This document shows, piece by piece, positions 22,362 to 35,094 of a stretch of DNA of 64,000 nt (position 1 is its first letter; each line of letters begins with the position of its first letter). The stretch spans positions 1,240,001 through 1,304,000 of the forward strand of contig OZ017748.1 of assembly GCA_963969365.1 (NCBI GenBank), given 5' to 3'. The position numbers and the translations under genes are program-made. This DNA comes from Asterochloris sp. CNOR1 (taxonomy: Eukaryota; Chlorophyta; Trebouxiophyceae; Trebouxiales; Trebouxiaceae). Under the pieces are notes generated by a model. It did no database searches. It saw only the letters and a program-made list of their open reading frames with translations, and had not been told where the DNA came from.

Positions 22362-25300
22362 CTAATCTGTCCTTTGCTGCTGCGCCTGGACCCCACTGAC
22401 GTCCCCATTCCTCATGGCAGCAAGGAAGGCCGAGACAACAGCATTGGCAGTCTCCTTGGGGTCGAGATCAGAGCTCTGCTGCTGCTGCGCCCTGCCTGCA
22501 CCATTGCCCCCTGGGAGGGAGCGGGTGCTGCGCGTGCGCTGAGAGTGTTGCCGCATCTGCAGGCAGGCACATGCAGGCAGGTGCTGCGAAGGTCTGGGAG
22601 CCCCTCAGTCATTAAATGCCCGCCAGATGGGGTTTTTCTTGAACCACGGCGAAGCCTGCAAAGCAAAGCTGGCTCATCAGCCCGCACTGGAGGCACACTT
22701 CCTCTGCCTAATCCTGATTGCCAAACTCCGCACCAGCACAGCATATGATCCAGTAGTATTGGGCTACCTCTTTCCAGTGGCAATTTGCAGGACGATCCGT
22801 AACTGCAGCCGCCACTCCTCTGCCAGCCCACATGATGAAAGCTGCCCGCCCACATGGTTGATGCTGAGGCCAAGTGCAGGACGGCATGCAGCTGCCAATC
22901 TCTTCATTGCCAGCCCAAAACCTCTGAACCCAAACAGCGAAGCACAGATTCCGACGACCCACCTGGGCATTTAGCAGATTTCCTTTGTTCTGCTCCTGGA
23001 AGTCCTTCTGTGCTGGCGGGGTCTTGCCGCTGACCCCGATGCAGGTAAACACCGACTCGTCGTCAAGCGAAAAGCTTTCCAGGGCGTCATACAGGTCCTC
23101 CACCTTGGCTGCCTCGTACATGGCCACTAGGTCGCGCAGGGAAGCCAGATTTTTGAGGGGCACCTCGGGGCATTGCAGGTGGGTCAGCAGGCCCAGCCAG
23201 TACACATTCCCCTGCACACACCCCAGGGAGTCAGGTCAAGCAGCACAGGAAGCTTTCAGCAGGGTGCAATGCAAAGAGCAGCGACGCTACTGTGACCGTC
23301 CGCGAGCAGGAGAGCCGTTGCAATGGTGCAGCAGCACAGCAGGCTGCGGACAAGCTGTCTAGGGGCACAGCAGACAGGTCCACGGGTAGGCCCACCTTCA
23401 GGTCCGATTCATGCCGAGTGAGCACACTCCGCTTGGAACGCTCGAGCTCCCGCATGGTCACGCGAGAGGTGTGCAGGTTGCGCAAAGTTTGCAGCGCGGC
23501 ATCAGCTGCCTCCTGCATGGTGTCAGGCAGCAGATGGTGGGGCAGGCCTGCTGCAACTGCACTGCAGAGCAGCCTGGTGCTCACATGCCAGGTGTGCACA
23601 TCTTGCAGTGGCATCAGCCGCCTCCTGCATAGTGCCAGGCAGCATGAGGGGACACTACTGCTGTAATGTCCCGCAAGCAGCTTAGTGGGTGCACACAAGG
23701 TGCGAGATGTGTACACACTTCAGTGCAGCGTCTGCTGCGTCCTGCAGGATGTTGGCCCACACCAGTTTTGCGGCACAGTATCACACAGCAAATGTATGGC
23801 ATGGCTGCTGTGCAGCCGGGGCAGAGACGGTGCCACCTGCAGGGTGCCAGCAGGATGCCAGGCAGGCCTTCAACAGCCATGAAGCTGCCTCATGATCAAG
23901 CTGGGTGCACTGAGGCCTGATACAGTGCAGCTGCTTGGCTAACAAGCAGTTGGCCCAAGCAGATCAGAGCATGCCGAGGCAGACACATGCCATGCGTCTT
24001 TGGACCCTGATTGCATGTGCGCACTGCAGCCTGTGGGTGCAGCAAACAGGAGGCCATCCATTCAGGGGCAAAGCCAAAGCCAGGCCTTGGTCTGAAGCAG
24101 ACAGAGCTGAAGAAAGCCCCACCTGGATTTTGTCGGGGGTGGAGGTTGTGGAGATGACAAAGAGCCCCGGCCCCAGACGGTCATGCATGTGCATCTCAAA
24201 GGAGACATCGTAAGTCAGGCCCAGGGTGTCGCGTACTGTGCCGAAGAGACGTCCATTGACAACCTCCATCAGCAGGTTCAGTGTCACCAGCGCATAAACT
24301 GCAGATTCAAGAAGGGTGGATTGTGGGGCTGAGTTTTCTGATGCTTGAGGTCACGCAGATCTGCCTGGTGCACAATTGCAGCCATGACCAGCTCGGCCCT
24401 GCCTGACGGCAGGCCTGCCCCCAAACAACATAATTCAACTGGGTGCTCCCGTCCTCCCTGTTCACATTCTGCATGCCAGGTGCTACTACAACCAGACCAT
24501 CAAGGTCTTGTCAGGGTGTTACGCTGACCTGGGTGCCCCCTGCGGATGGCGTCCACCCTCTCCACCTCCTCCAGGGTCACATTGGCTGGCAGACGCGTGA
24601 CCGGAGGGCGCACCGGCTGGGTGGCCAGCTGCTGCAGCAGCTGCTTGCGCTCCTTTTGTCGCTGCCAGGCGTGCTGTACCGGGTCCTGCAAGAGCATGAT
24701 TCTTGTTCACCATGGCAATCCTCAAGACCAGCTGTGGCAGCTATGTGGTCACTGCAATAGCTGCAGCAGCCCCTCATGCTCCCGCTGCCAGGCCACTGCA
24801 GCACCGGTGGCGCAAGTATGAGGGAGCACACAGTGCGCTCAGTGGGCCTTGGAGTGTGGGCTGTGTGCAGGATGTGCTTTGCAATACGAGTGCCAGTCAG
24901 GTAAGCTGCAGCAGCGCCAGGGTCCCCTGTGGCCTCACTGCGGGTCTGGGCCTTGCAACATTCGGGGATTGCGGGATGGCTGCTGAGACATGTACTTGGG
25001 GCCATGGCTTATCTAAAGCAGCAGCAGAAACTTTCAGGTGTCCAACTGCCTGTGCCAGGCCTGCCCAGCAGACTGCAGGAGGCTAAGAGGTGCATAAATG
25101 CTGCTTCTCAGGTGCTGCAGGACACTTGCCAGATGTTTGTGACCAGTGCCCTCACTTCTAAAATAAGTAGCACCTGTGCATGTAGATGGATGGTGGCTCA
25201 CGCAATGTGCTCTACGGCACCCAGCAATCAGTGCCAACAGCCCTCTGTCACAGTACTTCAACAGCTGTTGATCGGCGCTTCAGGTCAGCCAGCTGACCCA

Positions 25301-28300
25301 CCTCGGGCACATGCTGTAGAGCCGGATGGGGCTCGAAAGGTCCCCACCGAGCGGGGGCGCGCCCAGCGATCAGTGCCATCGCCCTCTCGTCTGAGTCCTT
25401 CAAGTGCCACAACAGCCGAACGGGGCTGGCAGGCTGCTGCAGCACGATGGGGGCCTCCTCACGCTTGGGGGCCTCCCGCGCTGCCACCGTCCCTAGGTAT
25501 TTGAGAGCCAGATCATCCAGCTCAGCCTGGTCTATGTCACCCACAACGCTGATCTCAAGGTTGGCCGCATGCAAAATGGAGTCCATGACCTGTTGGCAGC
25601 CCTCCAGGGACAGGGCCTCAATGTCCTCTGGAGTGGGGTCCTGGAAGCGCCTGCAGGTGCGCAGCAGGCCTCAACATTGGGATCAGAGGATGCTGGTGGC
25701 AGGGCACCGAGGCAAATACCTCCCCCCCAGCAATGTTAGTCACCCTGGGCAACAACTCTGGCCACAAGCAGGCCATTGTCAACACGTCACAGGCTCCAGC
25801 GGTGCGTCATCTGCTGGCCCCCATAATCACCTGTCCTCTCCGTTCAAGGTCTGTGCCAGCCTGAAGGAGGTCGAGCGCTCCAGCGACTTGGGCAGGCTGC
25901 GGAAACTGCTGCTGTACAGTTGCTTGGCCCGGTCCAGCGCAGATGGGTCCCAGACAGGCTGCTCAAGCAGCATGTGCAGCATCTCAAGCACTGCCTTCAG
26001 CCCGCCATCCCCTGCAGGCAACATCAAGAAGCTTGGCTGGGCGCCTGAAAGCCAAAAAGTCTGGTGAACAGCAAGCCAGGCAGGGCATGTGTATGCCAGC
26101 ACACTGATGCCCTGTTTGCTTCCGAATCAAGCCGGGCTTGGCAGCTTTTGCATCGCAAGACAAACCTGAGTTAGGAAATCACGGAGTACAGGCCTGGTGA
26201 CCTCACCTGTGTTGAAGTGGAAGTCCATGCACAGCCACTCGTCATCTGGCTCCATCATGCAGGTGATCAGCTTGCTGATAGAGAAGAGCTCCACCTGGTC
26301 CCGCCGCCAGGGTCCAACTGCCCCGGACTCGCTCAGCGTGCGGGTGGCAACTGGGACAGCCCCCAGGCCGGCGGGGCCTCTCTCCAATCTGTCTGCTGCA
26401 CGACCGCCTGCAGGGTGGCAAGGTTCAAGGTCAGGCGTGCCTCATGCTGTAGTGGCCTCCATGCCAGAAAGCCCCACTCCAGCCTGTCTGCTGATGAGTC
26501 ACCTGCATGCCACATTCTTGACCTCAGCAGTGTACTAAGATCAGCTTTCCAAGGTCCTGTCCACCAGCAGGCGTACACATGCTCTTGGCCTCAACCTGTG
26601 CCCCAACCTGTCTGTTGCCCAGTCCTCAGCACGCATGTTGCTCAAGCTGAGGGCATGCAGCATAAGTGCTAGGCAACAGAGCCTCCAAGCAGAGCCCTGC
26701 CATGGCTGTACGAAGGAGCAGGGGCAGGAAATGGGCACAGGAAGGCATGGCAGTATGAGCCCAGGATGTGTCATTGTCAGTGCTCCCCACCAATTGCATA
26801 TGGAAAACAGGGGGTCCTGCAAATGGCCACCTGAGGCCACTATGCACCCATGTGCAGTTTGCTTGTCATCTCCATTCATGTGCGGGTAGACACTTGCGGG
26901 CCTTGACCAGAGGCCACCATGCGCAGCATGGCCCCATGCCGTTTTTTACTGTGCTCAGTCACCCATGCAGGCAGAGATGTGTGTTTCAGACCTCACAAGC
27001 GCAGCACAGCCCCGCCAAGCTATCGCGCCCTCTCAGTCGGTGCAGGCTCTAGAGCCAAGTTCGCATCTGCAGCTTACCTGCGGCTACCATGTGCAGCATG
27101 TGCCCCAGGGAGCTGACTCACAGCATCTCACAATCACAGTGCATGTGTTGAGCACGGCCCACACCTGCGGCCACCATGCGCAGCATGGCCCCATGTGGCT
27201 CGTTCATGGTGCGCCGCGAGTTGATGCGGATTCCGTTGGACAGGCGCCGCCGCTGAATGCCCTCGTGCAGCGCCAAGCCCTCGTGCACTGCGGGCCACCG
27301 TACCTGTGAGCGCCCCCCTGCAGCTACATGCAGGCAAGTAGGGTCTCAAGGCCTGCACGAGAAGGCTCAGACTGGGCTGTCATGTGCTGCAAGATACCAG
27401 CAAGCTTGCGCGCGGACAGAAGCGTTTTGAAGACAGTAGGCAGGAACAGAGTACCCCTATGCACTGCATGCCAGTGCACCTGGGGCCGCCCGCCTGCAGC
27501 ACAAGGGGGGTTACCATGACAGAGCCGCACCATGACAATTGCTGATGCTGCAGCGGCACACAGGAACCATAGTTGCTTCAGCAGCACACCAGATCACCTG
27601 TGCTGTCCACTGAGGGGTCCTCCACCGGCACAAAGTGCGGCCTGCGCTCTGCAAGGAGCGCCTCTAGCTGGTCTGCTGGGAGCAGGCTGCTCGGCACCTC
27701 TAGGTCAAGCAGGGGCTCCACCTGCAGCGCAGCATCAAGCAATCTCAGATTCTTGGAACCCCTCTGGTTTTGCACATTGCGTCTTCCAGCTGCAAGCTGT
27801 ACAGACCAACTGTCCATTGAGTGTAGTTCGTGGCACCTCAGGGTAGCGTGTTTGCGCTGGCAGCTGCAGCACGCCATCAGCTGCAAACAGAGGGCAGGCC
27901 AAAAGGCACTGCTCCAATGGCCTTGCATAGGCAAATGCAGGGCCTCGATACAAGGCCCAACTGCAGCTGCAGCAGATATGAGCTTGTCTGGTGTAAGGGC
28001 TTGGTCAGGCACCAGATGTGAAGTGCATGCAGCTTGCCTGCAATAGACAGCCCTTCATGATGGCAATCCGGCAATGTTTGAGGTGGCAGGACTTGCCTCA
28101 ATTGAATCCTCCATGAGGGCTGCCTGGATCTCATGCGCTTCCAGCTCGAATTTGACAGCGCCCTCAGGGATGTCTGCAGTGTCAGGGTCCTCTTCCATAG
28201 CAGCCACCTGGGCAGCCGCCACGGCTGGGTCGATGTGCTCGCTAGTGGTCATGCTGGCACCGCGCTGCAGGGGGACGGTACTGCCTGCAATCAGGGGCGC

Positions 28301-31300
28301 CAGATGCAAGCTTCTAGCTGAGACAACTGCCGATCACCACCTTTTGAGGGTATTGCAGCCCCTCGAGGATATCCGCAGTGCAACAGTGGCAGAACATCCT
28401 TACTACAATAAGCCTGCATGCAATCCCCACCTTACAAAGCTTTGCGTGCTCTTGCGAAGAGGTTAATCAGCGGTCCTATGCGCTTCCCGCCAACCCAAGC
28501 ATCGCATGCAACCCGAGCGCCCTGCACATCATGCAATCTTGCAGGCAGGCACCCAACACGCAACGCTGGCTCCCTGCAGGCATCTGCGGCGCGCTACGTG
28601 CGATCCACATGCCTGGCTGCAAGCGCCTACCTGTAGGGCCGGACTGGTAGGTGGGCCGCCAAACAGAGTCAGAGGATACCTGCCAGACACCCCAAGCTGC
28701 CTGCTGAGCTGCCAAGGTCTTGCTGGCCAACACGAGTAGCGCCCCTGGCATGGGCCAGCTCAACAGCTGTGCAGTCTTCCCTGCCCGGCTGCCCACACAC
28801 ATCACTTAGCCTTGCTGCCTACCTGTGCTACTTCCGCTGGCATCCATGAAGGCTGGCAGGCAGGCCACCACGCTGGTCGCCCAGGTCGGGCCGGGCCAGG
28901 CCCACCCGTTCTGCAGAGGGTCGGATCCGGCCTCCTCAAACAGCTCTGCCTCTCGTCCGTAGTGAGAAATGGCTGATAGAATGCTGCGTGCCAGGGCGTT
29001 GACCCCTTCCACAGTGATGGTGTCTGAGAGCTTCATGATGTAGTTATGTAGCTGCATAGCACATGATGAGAAATCAGTACTGTCAAGTATGTGAATGTGA
29101 TTACCACACCAAGGGTTTGCAGGATGCATCAGGTGCACAAGGAGCTGAACATTGCTGTGTTGCATTTAGTGGCGAAATTGAAGATGCAAGCATTCTGCAA
29201 ACTAAAAGGCCCAAATTGTGGAATACAGCAGCACCATCAAGGGCAGGCTGGGCCATCAAAGGCAAGGCTGAGCTAAGCTGTCAACGTGCAGGATGGCAGC
29301 ACTGGGTTCAGCAAATGCGGCATGTGGTCAAGCCAGGCGCACCTGCTGGTTGTCGGCGATGGTGTGTTTGTTGGCCATGGACTCCATGATGAAGTCCAGC
29401 TTGTCCCAGCTGGCTGTAGTGGCAGTCTGCAGGCAGAATGGCCAAGCTCTACGTCAAAGAACGCTATAAAAGTTGAACCCCTCGTCAACTTTGAATATTG
29501 AACTTGGCCAATGCCCACTGTCTTGCATGCCCAGGGGGTGCATATTCCATCTGCAGGCAGGCAGGCAGAAGCACATGAAATGAGCACCGTGGACTCCCGC
29601 AGTGCGGCCCCTGCCATTCCCTTCACAGTGCACTGACAGCTGGCTGTGGTGGCCGAGCGCAGGTAGGAAGCAGTCTCTGACAAGCCTGTGATATGACATG
29701 AAGTGTCAGGTGGCTCAAATGTCCAGGATATGGCAGAGCTTGTTGGCCTGACGAGCTCGATCCTCCCATGCAGCCTGCGGTGACCTCTCAGCCATGCTGC
29801 GTTGATTGCTGGCTCTCCCAGAATAAACAAGTGGCTCCAGCAGCATACAACTGGCTCCCTAGGTGAAGCAGCAGCAGCAGCAGATCTTGTGCTGACTGTT
29901 GCTTACCCCTTCTGCCATCTGCTGGCTGTCCCGCAGCAGGGCTGCCTTGTACACCTCCAGCTCATCTGCTGACACCCCAAATTTCTGCAGCCTGCGGACC
30001 TCCTGGATGGCAACCTGCAAGGCCAAGGCCCTATGTCATTGAGAGCCCTGTTCTAGCCTGGTGGCAGCTGCAGCTGAAGTTCACAGGCAGCAGGGAGCAC
30101 AGCAGAAAGATCTGCAGCAAGAGCAAGACACAGTCCGCTGAGCCGCTCAGCCCGAGCGCCACCCAGCTCTTCATGTCATGCCTTCACCTCAGGTGTGACC
30201 ATGCAGCAGAGCATGACAGCGGAGCCAGACAGCAGGATACAACTGCCAAGCAACTGGCTGCCCAGCAGTGGAAGGGGTGGTGAATCAGCACTACAGGCCA
30301 TTTGGGCTGATCTGTGCTGTTTGTGACTGATGCTGGGCTCACCCGCACAGCACTATCCCAGTCCTTGGGCTCTGCCTGCACTGTCAGCAGCGTCACAGCA
30401 CAGCCCTCCCGCCCGCTGTCTGCAGTTTCAGACTCGATGCTGAGGAAGGAGGCCCCATCGCTCACATAGCGCTGGTTGATGCGGAACTGAAGCACACTGA
30501 ACATCACGCGCAGCATGAAGCTGTGGCGCACGTCTCTCATGCGGTTGATGGGCCTGCAACCAGATAATTTTGTCAGGGGACCAAAGACTGGGCCTGAAGC
30601 TGAGACTTACCTTCATCAACTAATGCTACGGGCCTGCACTGCGCAGAGGACAGGGGAGTCAGGCAGCCCTTCACACATCAAGGGCCACAGACCAGGGCAT
30701 GCTTGCACTGCAGCAAGCCATTTTCCCAGGTGATTCGTGCAGGAGAAAGTCATGGATAGGCTGCTTGCTGCGTGGCAGCACAGGTCAGCAAACCTGCGGA
30801 GGCAGCGCACTTTCTGAGGGCTAGGGACAACATCTCAGGCTGGCAGTGGAGGAAATGCTGTGCGCACCTCCCCTGCAGCTCGCTGCGCCAGCAGGCAGCA
30901 TGAACAGGTTCAAGGACAATGCCGGCAGAACACATTGTACTTGGGTTCCAAGTGCATGTTTTGCGGGTGCCGCCCAGCTCACCTGACCTCAGAAGATAGC
31001 TTGCATCAAGTACCCAGCACAAAGAAGCACTGCAAGGGTCCAGCCACCAGGCTTGCGGAGAAAGCCTGGAGACTTGACCCGTTTGAGGGGCAAGCCACCC
31101 GGCTCACCTGACAGGCAGCTTGCAGAAAATGGTCAGCATGAATCGCTCCAGCAGGCGGTGGCGGAAGACCTCAACAGGGGCCGGCTTGAACCCTGGTGGT
31201 GGAGGGCCCAGGCCAAAGATATGCTCCACGGGGGGACGCTTCTGCAACGTGCAGCGCGAGGGGTTACTTGGATTGCTCAGTGCCCTGCCAGAGGCAGGAC

Positions 31301-34300
31301 TCGATCACAGACATGCATGATGCTGCTGCCATGCAGCGATGCTCATGTGTGTCATGCGCCTTTGCAGCAAAGCTGTCAAGGCCACATGGGCTGAAGCGCT
31401 GGCATCAGCCTCTTCATCGACACTGAAGACGACACAGCTGCACCCCGAGTGCAACCTGCAGCAGGCAGCATGAGCACAGGCTTGCAACAGCATAGGCCAG
31501 TGAGCCAGGCCCTACCTCATGCCTCTTCTTCAGCTCCCCATCTGAGGGCTGCCGCCCATTGTCGCTGCTGAGCTGCTTGTGCCGTCCCGCAGGGATGCGT
31601 CCAAAGGTGTTTTGAATGAGGCGCTCCACATCAGGCACCCTCATGCCAAAGTCGCCAGCCACATACAATGTGGCATTTGCAGGAAAGTACCATCGCTCCC
31701 AAAAGCTGTGCACCTGATCCCGTGTCCACTTCTGCACCTGCAGCAAGAGCCATTGTACGGGTTAGCCAAGAGCACTGCCGCCTTTTGAAATTGCTTCTGG
31801 CCTTTGTTCTGCAGGTTGCACATTGGGGCCTGCTGCTTCTTATGCTCCCATCAGGAGGTGTAGTCCACTGTTCCCACAGGGGTGGACATGGCAAGTTGCA
31901 TCCAGGGTGAGAGAGCAGGAGTGTGGCCAGGTGTCGCTGGCAGGCTGGCAACAGGGCTGAGTCACTGGTGGCAGCACATGTGGTAGTTCTCAAGCTGTCT
32001 GCTGTCTGTGGTCCTTTTGCTGCCAGTCTGTACCTGGTCCACCTTGCCAATGGGGAAGCGATGGCCCACAGCATTCTCTCCATGAAGGTAGCGCAGCAGC
32101 TGACAGTCCACCCTGCAGCCCAAGACAGCATGTCCTCTGTGATCAGCTTACGTGATTTGTGAGCATCAGCGCTTGGCAGTCCATCACTAGTCAGTGCGTA
32201 AGCTTGTCCATACTGCTAAGTAGTGGTGGACTGCCAAGCTTGTGCGCAGCAATGCGGCGCGAGCAGGCGGCTTGCACCTTGCAGCATATCATGTGAACAA
32301 GCATGTGTCTGCCACAAGCAGCCATCAGTCTCAAGGCTGCCTTGCTCGGCTGGCCTCACTCCTCAAAGCAGGGATCTGGAGTGTCCCCGCACGTGAAACT
32401 GTGAGAAGCTAGGCCCGGTTATCTCTAGACAGCTCAAGGCTGAAGTGACTGCCTACTCAGACCATCCAATGCTCAAGCCACAACATCCACTGGACACCAT
32501 CTGAGAGAGCCGCACGCTGACGAGGGAAAAGCACTTGTGGAAGGCGAAGAATCAACCTGCCTGAGCGACAGTGAGGGGATGACTGACCTGTACTCGATGG
32601 TGTTCATCATCTGCGCCTCTGCCAGCACAGCCTTGCGCTCTTTCTCCAGCCTGGCTGCCTCCATCTTCGGCTCAAAGGCAACCTCCACAAGGGCATCCAA
32701 CACCTGCAGCACAGCAGCTCCATTGTCAGTTTCACGCATAAGTAAGAGCCGCATGCCTTATGGGATGTCAATCGTTGGCCATACTCTGTCATGTCGTTCA
32801 TCCACAGGCTACAGAGAACAAGGCAACACCTTCAGTCAGCACGCACAGCCATGCTTGATGCTGCCATCCAGGCATTGCAGCACCTCACAGCATCAGGCTG
32901 ACCAAGCCTCTTTCAGTCCATCAGCAGCATGGCACCACAAGTCAGGGGCCTACCTGAGGCAGCATGGGCTGGCAAAAGGTGGGGTGGGTCAGCGGAGAGT
33001 GCACGTGGTACACTGTGTGGTGAAAATCTGTGTAAGCATTTGAGCGGGTGCCTATGCCCAGCAGGTTGTCGCGCTTCTCGCTGCCCAAGAAGGTGACATG
33101 CTCCACTATATGGGCCATGCCCTGCTCGTCCTCCCTCTCGTCAACGCTGCCTGCAGGGCCAAACCACAGGCCTTTGATCTAGCGACACAGGCTGCACGAG
33201 CCCACAGGCTGGTCTGCACCACAGGGGGCATGGTGAGCCATGCAGATCATGCTTCTCCAGTCAGTCAGAGAGGAGGAGTGCCGACTTGGATGTGTGGGTT
33301 CGCACACGCAGCTCAGCGGCCATGATTGTTGTGCTCCCCTGCTCAGCGACACTGCCTGCAGGGTCAGAGTGCAGGCTGAAGTTTGCAGCTTGCCTAGCAG
33401 CTCAAGGACCATCACATCCAGTCGCCTGCACAGTCACGCTGCCTGCAGAGCATACTCATACTTTGCACCACCATTTTGTGCAAAGACAGCATTTGCTGCC
33501 TGTGAGTGCCAGGTGTTTTCTGGCCAGGCAAGCAGGGCTGCGAGACTGGCTCTCAGGCTGTGCTTTGTCTGTACATCTGTGTCCGCTAGGGGCAAATTGA
33601 ACCCCCTCAAAGACAGCACCTCAGCTGCTCATCTTGGCCACCTCACAGAGAATGATGAGGCACACGTATGCCCACAGGGGGCGCCACGTCTAATGCAGCG
33701 CTGTGCTTAGCCATATGCACAGCCAGCCATGCCGCAAGTATTTGGTGCATTACTTTGCGCAGCAGATAGCTTGTTGCAGCCCCATGGTCTCCAGCACGGA
33801 CCCCTTGGTGACTTGTCATTGTGAGGCTGTAATTTGACGCCTGTTCCCATGCACACAACACAGAGTCAGCGCGCTGCTCACCGACGTGCACCTCCAGGTG
33901 TGCCTCAAAGCGCTCCCGTGGCACCTTGCCGGGGCAGATGACATACTTCAGCCCATTTTCCAAGTGGCCAACCACCAGATCCTTCATCTGCTCCAGCTCC
34001 TCATTGAGCAGCTCATTCACTGCTGCCACTGGCTGCTCCCCAACCTGCAGAAGAAGTGATTGTCAGCCAGACTTGGCATGGACATGCCACTGGTGCCACC
34101 TAATGCTTGCCATCTCTGACAGGGGTCAGCAGCAGCCTGTGACTGGCCGCTCCCCCACCTGCAGCAGTCAACGAGCTTCACCTAGGGCGGGCGCAAGAGC
34201 ATATGCATTCAAGCAATGCAGCTGCCTGACAGAGCTGCATCAAGCCCATGACAACCATGCGATGGGCAGGGCACATGCCATTTGGCATGTCAAGGTCTTC

Positions 34301-34756
34301 GAAGAGTCTGCCAAAAGCTGGCTAAGCCAAATGCTTGGCGCCATAGCCATCCTGTTGCTGCGAATGCTTGGTCAGCAGAGCTGCATTTTGAATCTGCGGC
34401 TTGATGAACAGCAAGTGCTGGCAGAGGTTGCCTTCAGCACAAGTATTTGTGCCAATGGAAGCTCACCAGCGTGGCTGACATGATGATTTGGCTGCCACGG
34501 CGCTGCCTGCTAATCAGCAGGTAGCGCTGCCCCACAACGTCCAAATCAGCGCGCAGCTGCTGTCCACGAAAAGAGCTGCGCCTTAGACGCCTGCAGCAGA
34601 ACAAGCACCTCTCAGACCTCCTGATGCTGGTGCTGCGCCCAAGCTGAGCGCAGCAGGGACAGCAATTGCTGCGCACACCCACCTGGTGTGTTGTCTTATC
34701 TGTGGACATGCACTGTGCTGCAAGGCAGCCGATCTGTGCATTTTGCTGGCTCCCAT
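22362..34756 (-). CDS. SPP: Chloroplast stromal processing peptidase (M16 metallopeptidase)
   Basis: Zinc endopeptidase that removes transit peptides from imported plastid precursors. I joined 23 exons giving about 1,260 residues, the same size as Arabidopsis SPP. The start (34754-34756, MGASKMHRSAALQHSA...) opens a basic Ser/Arg-rich transit peptide split over two exons. The peptidase domain follows with ENGLKYVICPGKVPRERFEAH (about 33900-33985), then the inverted zinc motif HxxEH in AHIVEHVTFLGSEKR (about 33080-33125) and the downstream glutamate in KERKAVLAEAQMMNTIEYR (about 32590-32660). Further exons match in order: RFPIGKVDQ, KWTRDQVHSFWERWYFPAN (31690-31740), SDSGREGC-like ETADSGREGCAVTLLTVQAE (30370-30430), RRRLSNGIRIN, VATRTLSESGAVGPWRRDQV, FRSLPKSLERSTSF, NGRLFGTVRDTLGLTYDVSF (24190-24260) and VYWLGLLTHLQ. 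The tail (MRQHSQRTRST...QQRTD) is lineage-specific. One intron uses a GC donor. No break was seen. Confidence 0.96.
23494..23870 (-). repeat. Acceptor-side junction echoes of SPP exon 21
   Basis: On the plus strand the true exon start near 23496 (GGCATCAGCTGCCTCCTGCATGG) recurs at 23609 (GGCATCAGCCGCCTCCTGCATAG) and 23725 (CGTCTGCTGCGTCCTGCAGGA). A weaker copy lies near 23830. Offsets are 113 and 116 bp. All copies keep the CTGCA-type acceptor core. Confidence 0.8.
25200..25410 (-). repeat. Echo of an SPP exon interior beyond its donor
   Basis: CAATCAGTGCCAACAGCCCT (from 25225) repeats the coding CGATCAGTGCCATCGCCCT (from 25367) at an offset of 142 bp. The copy is inside the intron 3' of SPP exon 18 and is not open in its frame. 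Confidence 0.65.
26891..27205 (-). repeat. Donor-side junction echoes of SPP exon 15
   Basis: The true exon end and donor appear on the plus strand as ACCTGCGGCCACCATGCGCA (27163 on). Copies lie at 27076 (ACCTGCGGCTACCATGTGCA) and near 26895-26940 (GGCCACCATGCGCAGCATGG). Offsets are 87 and 170 bp. Each copy retains the complement of a GT donor or a remnant of it. Confidence 0.8.
28095..28096 (-). other. GC 5' splice site (SPP intron 13)
   Basis: The minus strand reads ATTGAG|GCAAGT, a perfect GC-donor consensus. It joins MEDSIE to VEPLLDLEVP, matching the aligned segment of plant SPP. No GT donor keeps the frame. Confidence 0.85.
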
Positions 34757-35094
34757 AGCAGCTGTCCGTGCCGCACTGGCTACTCTGCGTGGGGGCGATC
34801 TGGGGTAGCATGATACAGCTGGCCTCCCCGGGAGTTGCAAGCCAGGCATGCCTCCTTTCCTTGACAAGGATAGGTGCAATGTGCCTGACTGACCTACACT
34901 TGCGGTCTCGGCATATTTGCCAGTGGAAGCCGCTCGAGCTATCTTCTGGCCATGCAGCATGTTCATTCTCAAGGAATGGGATCTCAGGTTAGCCAGAGAC
35001 TGACAAGCAGAGGCCAGGTGGGCATGGTGAATTTCAGGCAGCACATGTATTTCATTATGATCAGCAAGAGCTGGCTGGTGACATAGGTCTCCAT
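34757..35094. other. Divergent intergenic region, SPP / hydroquinone reductase
   Basis: About 340 bp between start codons; no further gene is seen. A long minus-strand open frame crosses it from 35614 but has no family signal upstream of the SPP transit peptide. Confidence 0.5.
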